Source: Streptomyces sp. NRRL S-31 (lineage in GTDB: Bacteria; Actinomycetota; Actinomycetes; Streptomycetales; Streptomycetaceae). From it: 64,000 nucleotides of DNA. Below, piece after piece: positions 8,368-16,373 of the stretch. Each line of letters starts with the position of its first letter. The stretch's first letter is position 1. The notes under the pieces are model-generated. The model was not told where the DNA came from and did not search any database. It saw only the letters and a list, made by a program, of their open reading frames with translations. The stretch is from NCBI RefSeq assembly GCF_000718775.1, contig NZ_JOCB01000036.1, positions 30,002-94,001 on the forward strand, given 5' to 3'. The position numbers and the translations under genes were made by a program.

Positions 8368-9729
8368 ATGTCCGTCTTCACCGCTGCCATCGACCGGTCT
8401 GTTTGTGCCCCGCTGCCCGTTCTGGGACGAGATGTCACCGTCCCGCTGGTCACCGGAGGCGAAGTCGGCTACGCCGCCCTCGACTACGCGGCCAGCGCCC
8501 CCGCCCTCCAGCGGGTCTGGGACGACGTCGCCGCCTACGCCCCGTACTACGGCAGCGTGCACCGCGGCGCCGGCTACCTCTCCCAGCTGTCCACCGACCT
8601 GTTCGAGAACGCCCGCAAGACGGTCGCCGCGTTCCTCGGCTGCCGGGCGGACGACCAGGTGGTCTTCACCCGCTCGACCACCGACTCCCTGAACCTGCTC
8701 GCCCGGGCGGTGCCGGCCGGCTGCCGGGTCTTCGTCTTCGAGACCGAGCACCACGCCTCCCTGCTGCCCTGGCAGGACGCGGACGTCACCTACCTCGACG
8801 CCCCGCGCACCCCCCGGCAGGCGGTCGAGACCCTGGAGCGGGCGCTCGCCGACCGCGACCCGCACGGCCCGGCCCTGGTCTGCGTCACCGGCGCCTCCAA
8901 CGTCACCGGCGAGCTGTGGCCGGTGCGCGAGCTGGCCGCCGCCGCACACGCCCACGGCGCCCGGATCGTCCTGGACGCGGCCCAGCTGGCCCCGCACCAC
9001 CCGGTCTCCGTCGCCGACCTCGACGTCGACTGGGTCGCCTTCTCCGGCCACAAGCTGTACGCCCCCTTCGGCTCCGGGGTCCTCGCGGGCCGCGCCGACT
9101 GGCTCCGGGCGGCCGAGCCCTACCTCGCGGGCGGCGGCGCCAGCCGCAAGGTGACCCGGCGCGAGGACGGCGGTGTGGCCGTCGAGTGGCACGAGACCGC
9201 GGCCCGCCACGAGGCCGGCTCCCCGAACGTCATCGGCGCCTACGCCATCGCCTCCGCCTGCAAGGCGCTCACCGAGGCCGGCTGGGACGCCCTGGTCGCC
9301 CGCGAACAGCACCTCGTCGCCCGGGTCCGCGAGGGCCTGGCCGAGGTGCCGGAGGTGCGCGTCCTCTCCCTCTTCGGCGACGACGCGCCGCGGGTCGGCG
9401 TCATCTCCTTCGTCGTCGAGGGCTGGAACAGCTCCCACTTCGCCGCCGCGCTCTCCGCCGAGTACGGCATCGGCGTCCGCGACGGCCTGTTCTGCGCCCA
9501 CCCGCTGGTACGCACCCTGCTCGGCAGCGACCCGCAGAGCCAGGGCGAGTGCGGGGCCCCCGAGGCGGCCCCGGGGGAGAAGTCCCTGAACGCCATCAGG
9601 GTCAGCTTCGGCGCGGGCACGCCGGACGAGCACGTGGAGCGCTTCGTGGGCGCCGTACGGGAGCTGGTGAGCGACGGCGCCAAGTGGCGGTACCGCACGG
9701 AGGAGGGCCGCTGCGTCCCGGCGGTGTGA
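8368..9729 (+). CDS. Aminotransferase class V, cysteine desulfurase-like
   Basis: 453 residues, PLP-dependent fold type I. The Schiff-base lysine is in AFSGHKLYAPFGSGVL (about residue 230), preceded by the cofactor-binding Asp of IVLDAAQLAPHHP; substrate-binding residues near VFTRSTTDSLNLL and TEHHASLLPW are also typical. Relatives include cysteine desulfurases, selenocysteine lyases and isopenicillin N epimerase-like proteins, and the exact substrate cannot be read from sequence. The SAM-IV riboswitch upstream argues for a role in sulfur amino acid metabolism. It starts at ATG with GGGAG 7 nt upstream and is followed by an 11-bp hairpin, so it is probably monocistronic. Confidence 0.9.
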   Translation: MSVFTAAIDRSVCAPLPVLGRDVTVPLVTGGEVGYAALDYAASAPALQRVWDDVAAYAPYYGSVHRGAGYLSQLSTDLFENARKTVAAFLGCRADDQVVFTRSTTDSLNLLARAVPAGCRVFVFETEHHASLLPWQDADVTYLDAPRTPRQAVETLERALADRDPHGPALVCVTGASNVTGELWPVRELAAAAHAHGARIVLDAAQLAPHHPVSVADLDVDWVAFSGHKLYAPFGSGVLAGRADWLRAAEPYLAGGGASRKVTRREDGGVAVEWHETAARHEAGSPNVIGAYAIASACKALTEAGWDALVAREQHLVARVREGLAEVPEVRVLSLFGDDAPRVGVISFVVEGWNSSHFAAALSAEYGIGVRDGLFCAHPLVRTLLGSDPQSQGECGAPEAAPGEKSLNAIRVSFGAGTPDEHVERFVGAVRELVSDGAKWRYRTEEGRCVPAV

Positions 9730-9747
9730 GGCGGCCCGCGCGCACCC

Positions 9748-9792
9748 CCGCCCGCGCCCGGACCCGGTCACGCACCGGCTCGGCGCGGGCGG
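9748..9792 (+). terminator. Terminator between convergent genes
   Basis: An 11-bp stem (9748-9758 with 9782-9792, ccgcccgcgcc/ggcgcgggcgg) with a 23-nt loop, 18 bp after the aminotransferase stop and 60 bp before the stop of the convergent RAM-domain gene. It could act in both directions. Confidence 0.6.
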
Positions 9793-9852
9793 CCGCGTGA
9801 TCCCGCGCCCCGGCGTCGCCGCGGCGGCCGGGTTGAATTCGAGGAGAAGCTC

Positions 9853-10134
9853 CTAGTTGTCCAGGCCGATCGCGAACGCCGCCTCCAGGTCGTGCTGGGA
9901 GTAGGTGCGGAACGCGACGTGCGTGTCGGTGGCCTCGACGCCGGGGATCTTGCTGATGCGGGCCGGGATGACCTCGGCCAGGTCCTCGTGCTGCCGGACC
10001 CGGACCATGGCGATCAGGTCGTAGGTGCCGGTGACCGAGAAGACCTCGCTGACGCTGTCCAGCGCGGCGATCCGCTCCGCGATCTCGGGGATCCGGTCCA
10101 CGCTGGTCTTGATCAGAACGATCGCGGTGATCAC
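9853..10134 (-). CDS. Stand-alone AsnC-type ligand-binding (RAM) domain protein
   Basis: 93 residues matching only the C-terminal regulation-of-amino-acid-metabolism domain of Lrp/AsnC regulators, with no helix-turn-helix. Characteristic strands are ITAIVLIKT, VSEVFSVTGTYDLIAMVRV and VEATDTHVAFRTYS. Such proteins oligomerise and bind amino acids and may modulate full-length Lrp proteins. The GTG start overlaps the upstream rhomboid stop by 4 bp (10131-10134) with GAGGGAGAGA as ribosome site, so the two are co-translated. I cannot name the ligand. Confidence 0.88.
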   Translation of the reverse strand: MITAIVLIKTSVDRIPEIAERIAALDSVSEVFSVTGTYDLIAMVRVRQHEDLAEVIPARISKIPGVEATDTHVAFRTYSQHDLEAAFAIGLDN

Positions 10135-10874
10135 GGTTGTCTCTCTCCCTCGGTGGCCGGAGCCGGTGCGGCCTTCACTCTAGTCCCACGGCCGTGACGC
10201 ACCCACGCGTAGCCGAAGCCCAGGCCGAAGCCGATGAGGTGCGCGAGGTAGGCCACCCCGGGCCCCTCGGAGGCCTGCTCCGCCGCCAGCCACTGGAGGG
10301 CCGCCCAGCAGGGCAGCACCACCCACGCCGGGAAGCGCAGCGGCAGGAAGAACAGGAACGGCAGAAGACTGGTCACGCGCGCTCGGGGGAACAGGTAGAG
10401 GAACGCTCCGAGGACCGCCGAGACCGCCCCGGAGGCGCCGACGAGCGACTGCCCGGAGGCCGCGTTGGCCGCCGCGTAGCCGAGCAGGGCGAGGTATCCG
10501 CAGCCGACGTAGAACAGGGTGAACTCGACCCGGCCCATCCGTTCCTCGGTCATCGCTCCGAAGACGAAGAGGAAGAGCATGTTGCCGAGCAGATGCACCC
10601 AGTTGCCGTGCACGAAGAGCGCGGTCGCAGGGGTGAGCGCGGCCCCGGCCGGCCCGTCGAACAGCTCGGCCGGGACCACGCCCCAGCGGTGGAAGTACAC
10701 CCGCTGCGCGGCGAGCAGGGCGTCCCCGGTGCCGTACCCGGGGACGAACCCGGAGGCCGGTCCGAGGGCGAAGAGCAGACTGCACACGGCGATGAGGCCG
10801 TACGTCACGGGCGCCGAGGTGCCCCGGACCGCTCTGAGTGTCCTGCCGGCCGCCGTGCTCCAGGTGCTGATCAC
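10131..10874 (-). CDS. Rhomboid-family intramembrane serine protease
   Basis: About 247 residues from GTG 10874. Six or seven membrane helices carry the rhomboid signature: HGNWVHLLGNMLFLFVFG in the second helix, the catalytic serine in GASGAVS, and the catalytic histidine in AHLIGFGLGF. The enzyme cleaves substrates within or near the membrane; its substrate is unknown. Upstream in-frame sequence to 11510 is open, but it overlaps divergent genes and encodes arginine-rich shadow sequence, so the GTG shortly before the first helix is preferred. The start is uncertain because no strong ribosome site is seen. Confidence 0.88.
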   Translation of the reverse strand: MISTWSTAAGRTLRAVRGTSAPVTYGLIAVCSLLFALGPASGFVPGYGTGDALLAAQRVYFHRWGVVPAELFDGPAGAALTPATALFVHGNWVHLLGNMLFLFVFGAMTEERMGRVEFTLFYVGCGYLALLGYAAANAASGQSLVGASGAVSAVLGAFLYLFPRARVTSLLPFLFFLPLRFPAWVVLPCWAALQWLAAEQASEGPGVAYLAHLIGFGLGFGYAWVRHGRGTRVKAAPAPATEGERQP

Positions 10875-11027
10875 AACTACAGAGCATGACGTAACGGGAC
10901 GCTTGCTGACAGACCGCCTCGCCGCCGTGAACGGACGGGCGGCGAGTCCCCGCCAGGCCGTAGGGTTACGAGCCACACGCGTCGGGGAGCGGCGCGGACC
11001 GACACGAGAAGGAAGCGAACCAGCGCG

Positions 11028-11267
11028 ATGACGGTTCCCCTGCCGACCGCCACGACCCGGTGGCGCTGCACCCTCTGCGGCAACCTCACCCGTTTCGACG
11101 TGACCCGCTCGTCCAAGGTCGTCGAGTACGTCCACCTCGACCTGGCCGGTGAGCCGACGGTGGAGGAGCGCGAGGTGGTCAGTGAGACCATCGAGTCGGT
11201 GCGCTGCCGCTGGTGCAACGCGGTGGACCAGGTGGAACTCGTGGACAGGCCGGGCGCCGGCTCCTGA
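11028..11267 (+). CDS. Conserved small zinc-ribbon-like protein
   Basis: 79 residues with two CxxC pairs, CTLC near residue 14 and CRWC near residue 60, likely binding one zinc, separated by a beta-rich middle. AGAAGGAA precedes the ATG. It lies divergent from the rhomboid gene and 46 bp upstream of the NYN-domain gene, probably in one transcript with it. The function is unknown; nucleic-acid or protein binding is a guess from the fold class only. Confidence 0.8.
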   Translation: MTVPLPTATTRWRCTLCGNLTRFDVTRSSKVVEYVHLDLAGEPTVEEREVVSETIESVRCRWCNAVDQVELVDRPGAGS

Positions 11268-11313
11268 AGCGGAGCGGCCCCCGGAGAGCGATCTCGGTAT
11301 TGGGGTGTGACGG

Positions 11314-12657
11314 ATGGTGGAGACCGCAGGCGGGGGGCCGGGCGACGGCACCGCTGAGGTGCTTGACCGTCCCCTGCCCGACGGCGTGCGCCGGCGGGTG
11401 GTGAGAATCGTGGCCGAGGCGTTCGGCGGGCTGACGGTGACGGAACTGCCCGCCCAGCTGAGGCAGTACGCCCGGTTCACGCCGAGTCGCCGGGCGAAGT
11501 TCGCCGGCAACGCGATGGCGGCGGCGCTGGAGACCGAACCGCTGTTCCGGCAGCGGATCGGGGATCGGTTCCGGGAGGCGCAGCCGGAACTCGCCGGTGC
11601 CCTCGACGCCGGTTCGCCGCCCCCGGCCGCGGACCCGCTCGACGTGGCGGCGGCGGCCTATGTGCTGCGCCCGGCGGGCTGGGTGAAGCTGGTCACCGCG
11701 GCCGGCGAGGAGGCGCAGCGGGCGGACGCCGAGCGGGCCGACGAGGAGAGCCGGGCCGAGCTGGAGCGGCTGCGCGCGGAGCTGGCGCTGGCCCGCGACC
11801 ACACCCGGGCCGAGACCGAACGGCTGCGCGCGGAGCTGGAGGCGGTGCGGCGGGAGACGGACGCGTTGCACCGCAAGCTGCGCTCCGCGCTCAGCGATGT
11901 GAAGCGGGGCGAGGCCGCGCTGCGCAAGGCGCGGGGCGAGGTGGACGCCGTGCGGGCCGAGGCGCAGGCGCAGGTGTCGGCCGCGGAGAGCGAGTCCCGG
12001 CGGCTCAAGGCCCGGCTGGGCGAGGCCGAGGCCGGGCTGGAGGCCGCCCGGCGGGCGGCCCGCGAGGGCCGCAGCGTGGAGGACATGCGGGTGCGGCTGC
12101 TGCTCGACACCCTGCTGGACGCCACCCAGGGGCTGCGCCGCGAACTCGCCCTGCCGCCGGTGTCGGTGCGCCCGGCCGAGACGGTCGACGCGGTGGAGCC
12201 GGGCCGGATGACGCCGAAGGACATCGCGGCGCGCGCCCTGTCCGAGCATGATCCGGCCATTCTCGATCAGCTCCTGGCCCTGCCGCAGGCACATCTGGTC
12301 GTCGACGGTTACAACGTGACCAAGACCGGCTATCCGCAGATGCCGTTGGAGAAGCAGCGGCTGCGGCTGCTGGGCCAGCTCTCGGCGCTCGCCGCGCAGA
12401 CCGGGGCCGAGGTGACGTGCGTCTTCGACGGCGCCGAGCTGGCCGCGCCGGTGCTGCTCGCGCCGCCGCGCGGGGTGCGGGTGCTGTTCTCCAAGCCGGG
12501 TGTGACGGCCGACGAGCTGATCCGCCAGCTGGTGCGCGCGGAGCCGCCCGGACGTCCGGTCATCGTCGCCTCCACCGACCGGGAGGTGGCCGACGGGGTC
12601 GCCAAGGCGGGTGCCCGTCCGGTGGCTTCCGCGGTGCTTCTGAAGCGGTTGTCCTGA
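11314..12657 (+). CDS. NYN-domain (YacP-like) RNA-binding/RNase-fold protein with coiled coil
   Basis: 447 residues in three parts. An N-terminal domain of about 110 residues is followed by a long, strongly charged coiled coil (about 130-265, heptad-like AEL.RLRAEL repeats). The C-terminal NYN/PIN-like domain (about 325-447) begins with the acidic motif VVDGYNVTKTGYP and includes VTCVFDGAE and VIVASTDREVADG. YacP-type NYN proteins are known or predicted ribonucleases acting in rRNA or mRNA turnover. The coiled coil suggests oligomerisation. ATG is preceded by a GGGG-containing stretch. The next gene is separated by about 210 bp with its own promoter. Confidence 0.9.
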   Translation: MVETAGGGPGDGTAEVLDRPLPDGVRRRVVRIVAEAFGGLTVTELPAQLRQYARFTPSRRAKFAGNAMAAALETEPLFRQRIGDRFREAQPELAGALDAGSPPPAADPLDVAAAAYVLRPAGWVKLVTAAGEEAQRADAERADEESRAELERLRAELALARDHTRAETERLRAELEAVRRETDALHRKLRSALSDVKRGEAALRKARGEVDAVRAEAQAQVSAAESESRRLKARLGEAEAGLEAARRAAREGRSVEDMRVRLLLDTLLDATQGLRRELALPPVSVRPAETVDAVEPGRMTPKDIAARALSEHDPAILDQLLALPQAHLVVDGYNVTKTGYPQMPLEKQRLRLLGQLSALAAQTGAEVTCVFDGAELAAPVLLAPPRGVRVLFSKPGVTADELIRQLVRAEPPGRPVIVASTDREVADGVAKAGARPVASAVLLKRLS

Positions 12658-12786
12658 AGGTCCAACGGGCATAGTCGATGCCCGAATTGAGCCGATCGTC
12701 GCGCAACGTAGTGTCAACCACGCATCACCACAGGTGAGTTGTGTGCAAAGAATGCGTGGCGTAGCGGGTTTTTTTGCCGCGAGGAT

Positions 12787-12816
12787 TTGAACTGATCACA
12801 ACTGGGTCACTAAGGT
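12787..12816 (+). promoter_or_regulatory. Candidate promoter of the first NlpC/P60 gene
   Basis: TTGAAC at 12787-12792 and TAAGGT at 12811-12816 are spaced 18 bp, resembling a housekeeping (HrdB) promoter. The heptamer TGATCAC starts directly after the -35 (12793-12799) and occurs again at 12839-12845, one on each side of the -10. Confidence 0.4.
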
Positions 12817-12867
12817 CTGGCTCGAACCTCCGAACGGGTGATCACTCACAAGAAGGAGTCGTCCTCC

Positions 12868-13908
12868 GTGGCGTCCCACCGTCGACCCAAGCAGCCGAGC
12901 CGCACCCGTGTGACCGTGCTCACCACCGCTGCCGCAGCTGCTGTCGCGCTCAGCGCCAACGCCGCCAACGCCGCGCCGAGCGAGAAGCTCGGCAAGGACG
13001 AGGTCAAGGCGAAGGTCGACAAGCTCTACGAGCAGGCCGAGCAGGCGACCGAGAAGTACAACGGCGCCAAGGAGAAGCAGCAGAAGCTCCAGAAGGAGAT
13101 CTCCACCATCCAGGACGACGTCGCCCGCGGCCAGGAGGAGCTCAACAAGCTGCGCGACGGCCTGGGTTCGCTGGCCACGGCCCAGTACCGCTCCGGCGGC
13201 ATCGACGCCTCGGTCCAGCTGTTCCTCTCCTCGAACCCGGACGACTACCTCGACAAGGCGTCCACGCTCGACCAGTTGAGCAGCCAGCAGGTCGACGCGC
13301 TGAAGAAGATCCAGGACAAGCAGCGCGAACTCGCCCAGGAGCGGGCCGAGGCCGGCGAGAAGCTCAAGGACCTCTCCGCCACCCGCACCGAGCTGGGCAA
13401 CAAGAAGAAGGAAGTCCAGGGCAAGCTCGCCGAGGCGCAGCGGCTCCTGAACACCCTGACGGCCAAGGAGAAGGCGCAGCTCGCCGAGGAGCAGCAGCGC
13501 GCCAGCCGATCCTCCACCGAGCGCGTGGAGCTCAGGGACGCCCCGCCCGCCTCCGGCCGCGCCCAGGCCGCCTTCGCCGCCGCCCAGACCAGGATCGGCT
13601 CGCCGTACGTCTACGGCGCGACGGGCCCCTCCTCGTACGACTGCTCGGGTCTGACCTCCTGGTCCTACGCCCAGGCCGGCGTCTCCATCCCGCGCACCTC
13701 CGAGGCGCAGGCCAACATCGGCACCCGGATCTACAGCCAGAGCGACCTCAAGGTCGGCGACCTGGTCTTCTTCTTCAACGACCTGCACCACGTCGGTCTC
13801 TACGCGGGCAACGGCCAGATCCTGCACGCCCCGCGCACCGGCACGGTGGTCCGGTACGAGTCGATGACCACCATCGGCGGCCCGTTCATGTTCGGCGTCC
13901 GCGTCTGA
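12868..13908 (+). CDS. Secreted NlpC/P60 peptidoglycan endopeptidase with coiled coil (RipA-like)
   Basis: 346 residues from GTG 12868, chosen because AAGGAG lies about 9 nt upstream; the frame is open to 12838. A Sec signal peptide (about 1-36, ending ANAAP) precedes a long coiled coil (about 45-215) and a C-terminal NlpC/P60 domain. The catalytic cysteine is in YDCSGLTSWSYAQAG, with histidines in DLHHVGLYAGNGQILHAP. Family members cleave peptide stems of peptidoglycan outside the cell, and the coiled coil controls activity or partner binding. A paralogue follows 240 bp downstream. Confidence 0.94.
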   Translation: MASHRRPKQPSRTRVTVLTTAAAAAVALSANAANAAPSEKLGKDEVKAKVDKLYEQAEQATEKYNGAKEKQQKLQKEISTIQDDVARGQEELNKLRDGLGSLATAQYRSGGIDASVQLFLSSNPDDYLDKASTLDQLSSQQVDALKKIQDKQRELAQERAEAGEKLKDLSATRTELGNKKKEVQGKLAEAQRLLNTLTAKEKAQLAEEQQRASRSSTERVELRDAPPASGRAQAAFAAAQTRIGSPYVYGATGPSSYDCSGLTSWSYAQAGVSIPRTSEAQANIGTRIYSQSDLKVGDLVFFFNDLHHVGLYAGNGQILHAPRTGTVVRYESMTTIGGPFMFGVRV

Positions 13909-13974
13909 CGCCCGCGCCCGACCCGGACACGGTGGCGCCCGAACGGGCGAATCACCGGAACCGGAACTGACCCC

Positions 13975-14010
13975 ACGCCCCGCCGGTGACCTGCGTCAGC
14001 GGCGGGGCGT
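13975..14010 (+). terminator. Terminator between the two NlpC/P60 genes
   Basis: Perfect 11-bp stem (13975-13985 with 14000-14010) and a 14-nt loop, 67 bp after the first gene's stop. It implies separate transcription of the paralogues. Confidence 0.7.
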
Positions 14011-14070
14011 CAGCGTGTGTTGACGCCGATGTCTTTGGTCCGGACCCGTTCCCACGGCTACTGTCTGCCG

Positions 14071-14118
14071 CGTTTCCCCGGCGCCGGGGCCTCCCCGTCC
14101 CCAGGCGCCGGGGAAACG
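14071..14118 (+). promoter_or_regulatory. Large perfect hairpin in the leader of the second NlpC/P60 gene
   Basis: A 15-bp perfect stem (14071-14085 with 14104-14118) with an 18-nt loop. The left arm itself contains the palindrome ccccggcgccgggg. It ends 29 nt before the GTG start and so lies in the leader or promoter. It could be an attenuator, an RNA-stability element or a protein site; the sequence alone does not say. Confidence 0.5.
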
Positions 14119-14146
14119 GTCTGTGTCCGCCTGCAGAAGGACTGCC

Positions 14147-15148
14147 GTGGGGTCCCATCGCCGCCTTGCACCGTCCGGATTCGACCGGGGCGCCGCCGCC
14201 CTGTGCGCGCTGTCGGCCGCGGCGGCCGCGCTCGGCGCCGTACCCGCGCAGGGGGCGCCGGGCGGCGGCGCCCGCGCCGAGCTGGACCGGCTGTACGAGG
14301 AGGCCGAGAAGGCGACCCAGGCGTACGACGCGACCGACGAGCGCGCCGATGAGCTGCGCCGGCGGGTCCGCGCCGCGCAGGACCACATCGCCCGGCAGCA
14401 GCAGAAGGTCAACGACCTGCGCGAGCAGCTCGGTTCGCTGGCCGGCGCGCAGTACCGCGCCGGCGGCATCGACCCGGCGGTCGCCCTGCTCTTCTCCGCC
14501 GACCCCGACGACTACCTGGACAAGGCGGCCACGCTCGACCGGATCGGCACCCGGCAGGCGGGCCGGCTGGGGGAGTTGCGGTCCGGCTTGCGCGCACTCG
14601 GCCAGGAGCGCGCGGAGGCGGCCGGGATCCTGGCAGAACTGGAGCGCAGCCGCGCGGCCGCGGCCGCCCACAAGCGGACCGTGGAGCGCAAGCTCGCCCG
14701 GGCCCGGCAGCTGATCAACGCCCTGTCCGCCACGGAACGCGCCGCCTACGAGCGGGCCTCCCGCGGCAGCCGCCCGGACCTGCCCGGCCCGGCCGCCGCC
14801 GACGGCCGCGCCGCCGCGGCCCTGGCCGCCGCCCGCTCCGCCCTCGGCCGCCCCTATGTGTGGGGCGCCAACGGCCCCTCCGGCTTCGACTGCTCGGGCC
14901 TGACGCAGTGGGCGTACGCGCACGCCGGCGTCCACCTGCCGCGCACCTCGCAGGCGCAGCGGTCGGCCGGCCGGCGGGTCCCGCTCTCCCAGGCACGCCC
15001 CGGTGACCTGGTCGTCTACCGCTCCGACGCCAGCCATGTGGCGATGTACGCCGGTGACGGCCGGGTCATCCACGCGCCCTATCCCGGCGCCCCGGTGCGT
15101 TACGACCCGGTCGGGATGATGCCGGTCTCCTCGGTCACCCGGCCCTGA
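14147..15148 (+). CDS. Second secreted NlpC/P60 endopeptidase (paralogue)
   Basis: 333 residues from GTG 14147, with AGAAGGA 5 nt upstream. It has the same layout as the preceding gene: signal peptide (about 1-38), coiled coil (about 40-210), NlpC/P60 domain with catalytic cysteine in FDCSGLTQWAYAHAG and histidine in ASHVAMYAGDGRVIHAP. Shared stretches such as QYRAGGID and DDYLDKA show a tandem duplication followed by divergence. A terminator and a 15-bp hairpin between the two genes suggest independent control. Confidence 0.94.
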   Translation: MGSHRRLAPSGFDRGAAALCALSAAAAALGAVPAQGAPGGGARAELDRLYEEAEKATQAYDATDERADELRRRVRAAQDHIARQQQKVNDLREQLGSLAGAQYRAGGIDPAVALLFSADPDDYLDKAATLDRIGTRQAGRLGELRSGLRALGQERAEAAGILAELERSRAAAAAHKRTVERKLARARQLINALSATERAAYERASRGSRPDLPGPAAADGRAAAALAAARSALGRPYVWGANGPSGFDCSGLTQWAYAHAGVHLPRTSQAQRSAGRRVPLSQARPGDLVVYRSDASHVAMYAGDGRVIHAPYPGAPVRYDPVGMMPVSSVTRP

Positions 15149-15175
15149 CCGCGCTCCGCGCCGTACGATCGGGAA

Positions 15176-16360
15176 GTGGCTGGTCGCGGACGGGCGTGGA
15201 GCATCGGAGCGGTGGCGCTGGGGCTGCTGGCGCCGCTCGCCGGGTGCGGCGGGCACCCGCCGCCCGATCCGGCCCGGACCGAGGTGCAGCGGGTGCTGGA
15301 CCGGCGCTCGGCGGCGCTGCTCGGCCACGACGAGCGGGCGTACGGCGCCACGGGCACCCGCACCGGGTACATCCGGCTGCGCGCCGTCCCGCTGGCCTCC
15401 TTCGGCTACCGGGTCACCGCCGTGCGCCGCACCGCCTCCGGCGCCACCGCCGACGCCTACCTGAGCTACCGCGTCACCGGCTACGACCGGGCCCCCGTCG
15501 ACACCCGCCGCACCCTCACCCTCGGCCGCACCGCCGACGGCCGCTGGTACGTCACCGCCGACCGACCCGCGCGGGAGGCCGGGCAGCAATTGTGGGACCA
15601 GGGCACGGTGACCGCCGTCCGGGGCACGCACAGCCTGGTGCTGGGCACCGGCGCCCCCGCCGGTCTGAAGCCGTTCGCCCGGCTGGCCGACCGGGCGGTC
15701 CCGGCCGTCTCCGGGGCGTGGGGCACCCGCTGGAGCCGCCGGGTCGTCGTCCTCGTCCCGGCGTCCCTTGAGGGCATGGCGGCCCTGCTCGGCTCGCCCG
15801 CCGCCGACTACCGGGGCATCGCGGCCGTCACCACGGGCGAGGCGGGAGGCTCCGGCCAGGCGCCCGCGGACCGGGTGGTGGTCAACCCGGAGGCCTACTC
15901 GACGCTCGGCGACACCGGCCGGCAGGTCGTCGTCACCCACGAGACCACCCATGTCGCCACCCGGGCGGACACCACCGCCGCCACACCGCTGTGGCTCTCC
16001 GAGGGGTACGCGGACTGGATCGGCTACCTCGGCACCGGCCGCACCGCCGCCGAGGCCGCCCCGGAACTCGGCCGGGCGGTACGGGACGGCGAGGTGCCGC
16101 GGGCGCTCCCCGCCGACGCGGACTTCGGCTTCACCAGCGACCCCACCAAGCTGGCGCGGGCCTACGAGAGCGGCTGGTTGGCCTGCCGGATGATCGCCGA
16201 CCGGTGGGGCCCGGCCCGGCTCGGCGCCTTCTACCGGGCCGTCGGCGCCCACCCGCGACGGGCGGGGGCGGTCGAGGACGCCCTGGGGAAGGTGCTCGGC
16301 ACGACGTCGGGCAAGTTCACCGCGGGCTGGCGGGACTACGTCAGGACGCAGCTCGGCTGA
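15176..16360 (+). CDS. Lipoprotein with gluzincin-type metallopeptidase domain
   Basis: 394 residues from GTG 15176. A lipoprotein signal peptide ends in LAGC (about residue 24). The C-terminal half carries a HExxH-type zinc motif, VTHETTHVATR, followed about 20 residues later by the third-ligand motif WLSEGYADWIGYLGTG, as in peptidase MA-like proteins. The N-terminal region (about 30-140) resembles a small alpha/beta fold with repeated Thr/Arg strands and is not recognised. The product probably acts on a cell-surface substrate. It directly follows the NlpC/P60 pair (27 bp) and may be co-transcribed. Confidence 0.85.
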   Translation: MAGRGRAWSIGAVALGLLAPLAGCGGHPPPDPARTEVQRVLDRRSAALLGHDERAYGATGTRTGYIRLRAVPLASFGYRVTAVRRTASGATADAYLSYRVTGYDRAPVDTRRTLTLGRTADGRWYVTADRPAREAGQQLWDQGTVTAVRGTHSLVLGTGAPAGLKPFARLADRAVPAVSGAWGTRWSRRVVVLVPASLEGMAALLGSPAADYRGIAAVTTGEAGGSGQAPADRVVVNPEAYSTLGDTGRQVVVTHETTHVATRADTTAATPLWLSEGYADWIGYLGTGRTAAEAAPELGRAVRDGEVPRALPADADFGFTSDPTKLARAYESGWLACRMIADRWGPARLGAFYRAVGAHPRRAGAVEDALGKVLGTTSGKFTAGWRDYVRTQLG

Positions 16361-16373
16361 GCGCGCCGGCGCG

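Noticed and set aside
12658..12867. A c-di-AMP (ydaO-type) riboswitch before the first NlpC/P60 gene
   Set aside because: Cell-wall hydrolase leaders in Streptomyces often carry one, but the conserved blocks of that RNA are not present here; only a promoter and a short repeat were found.
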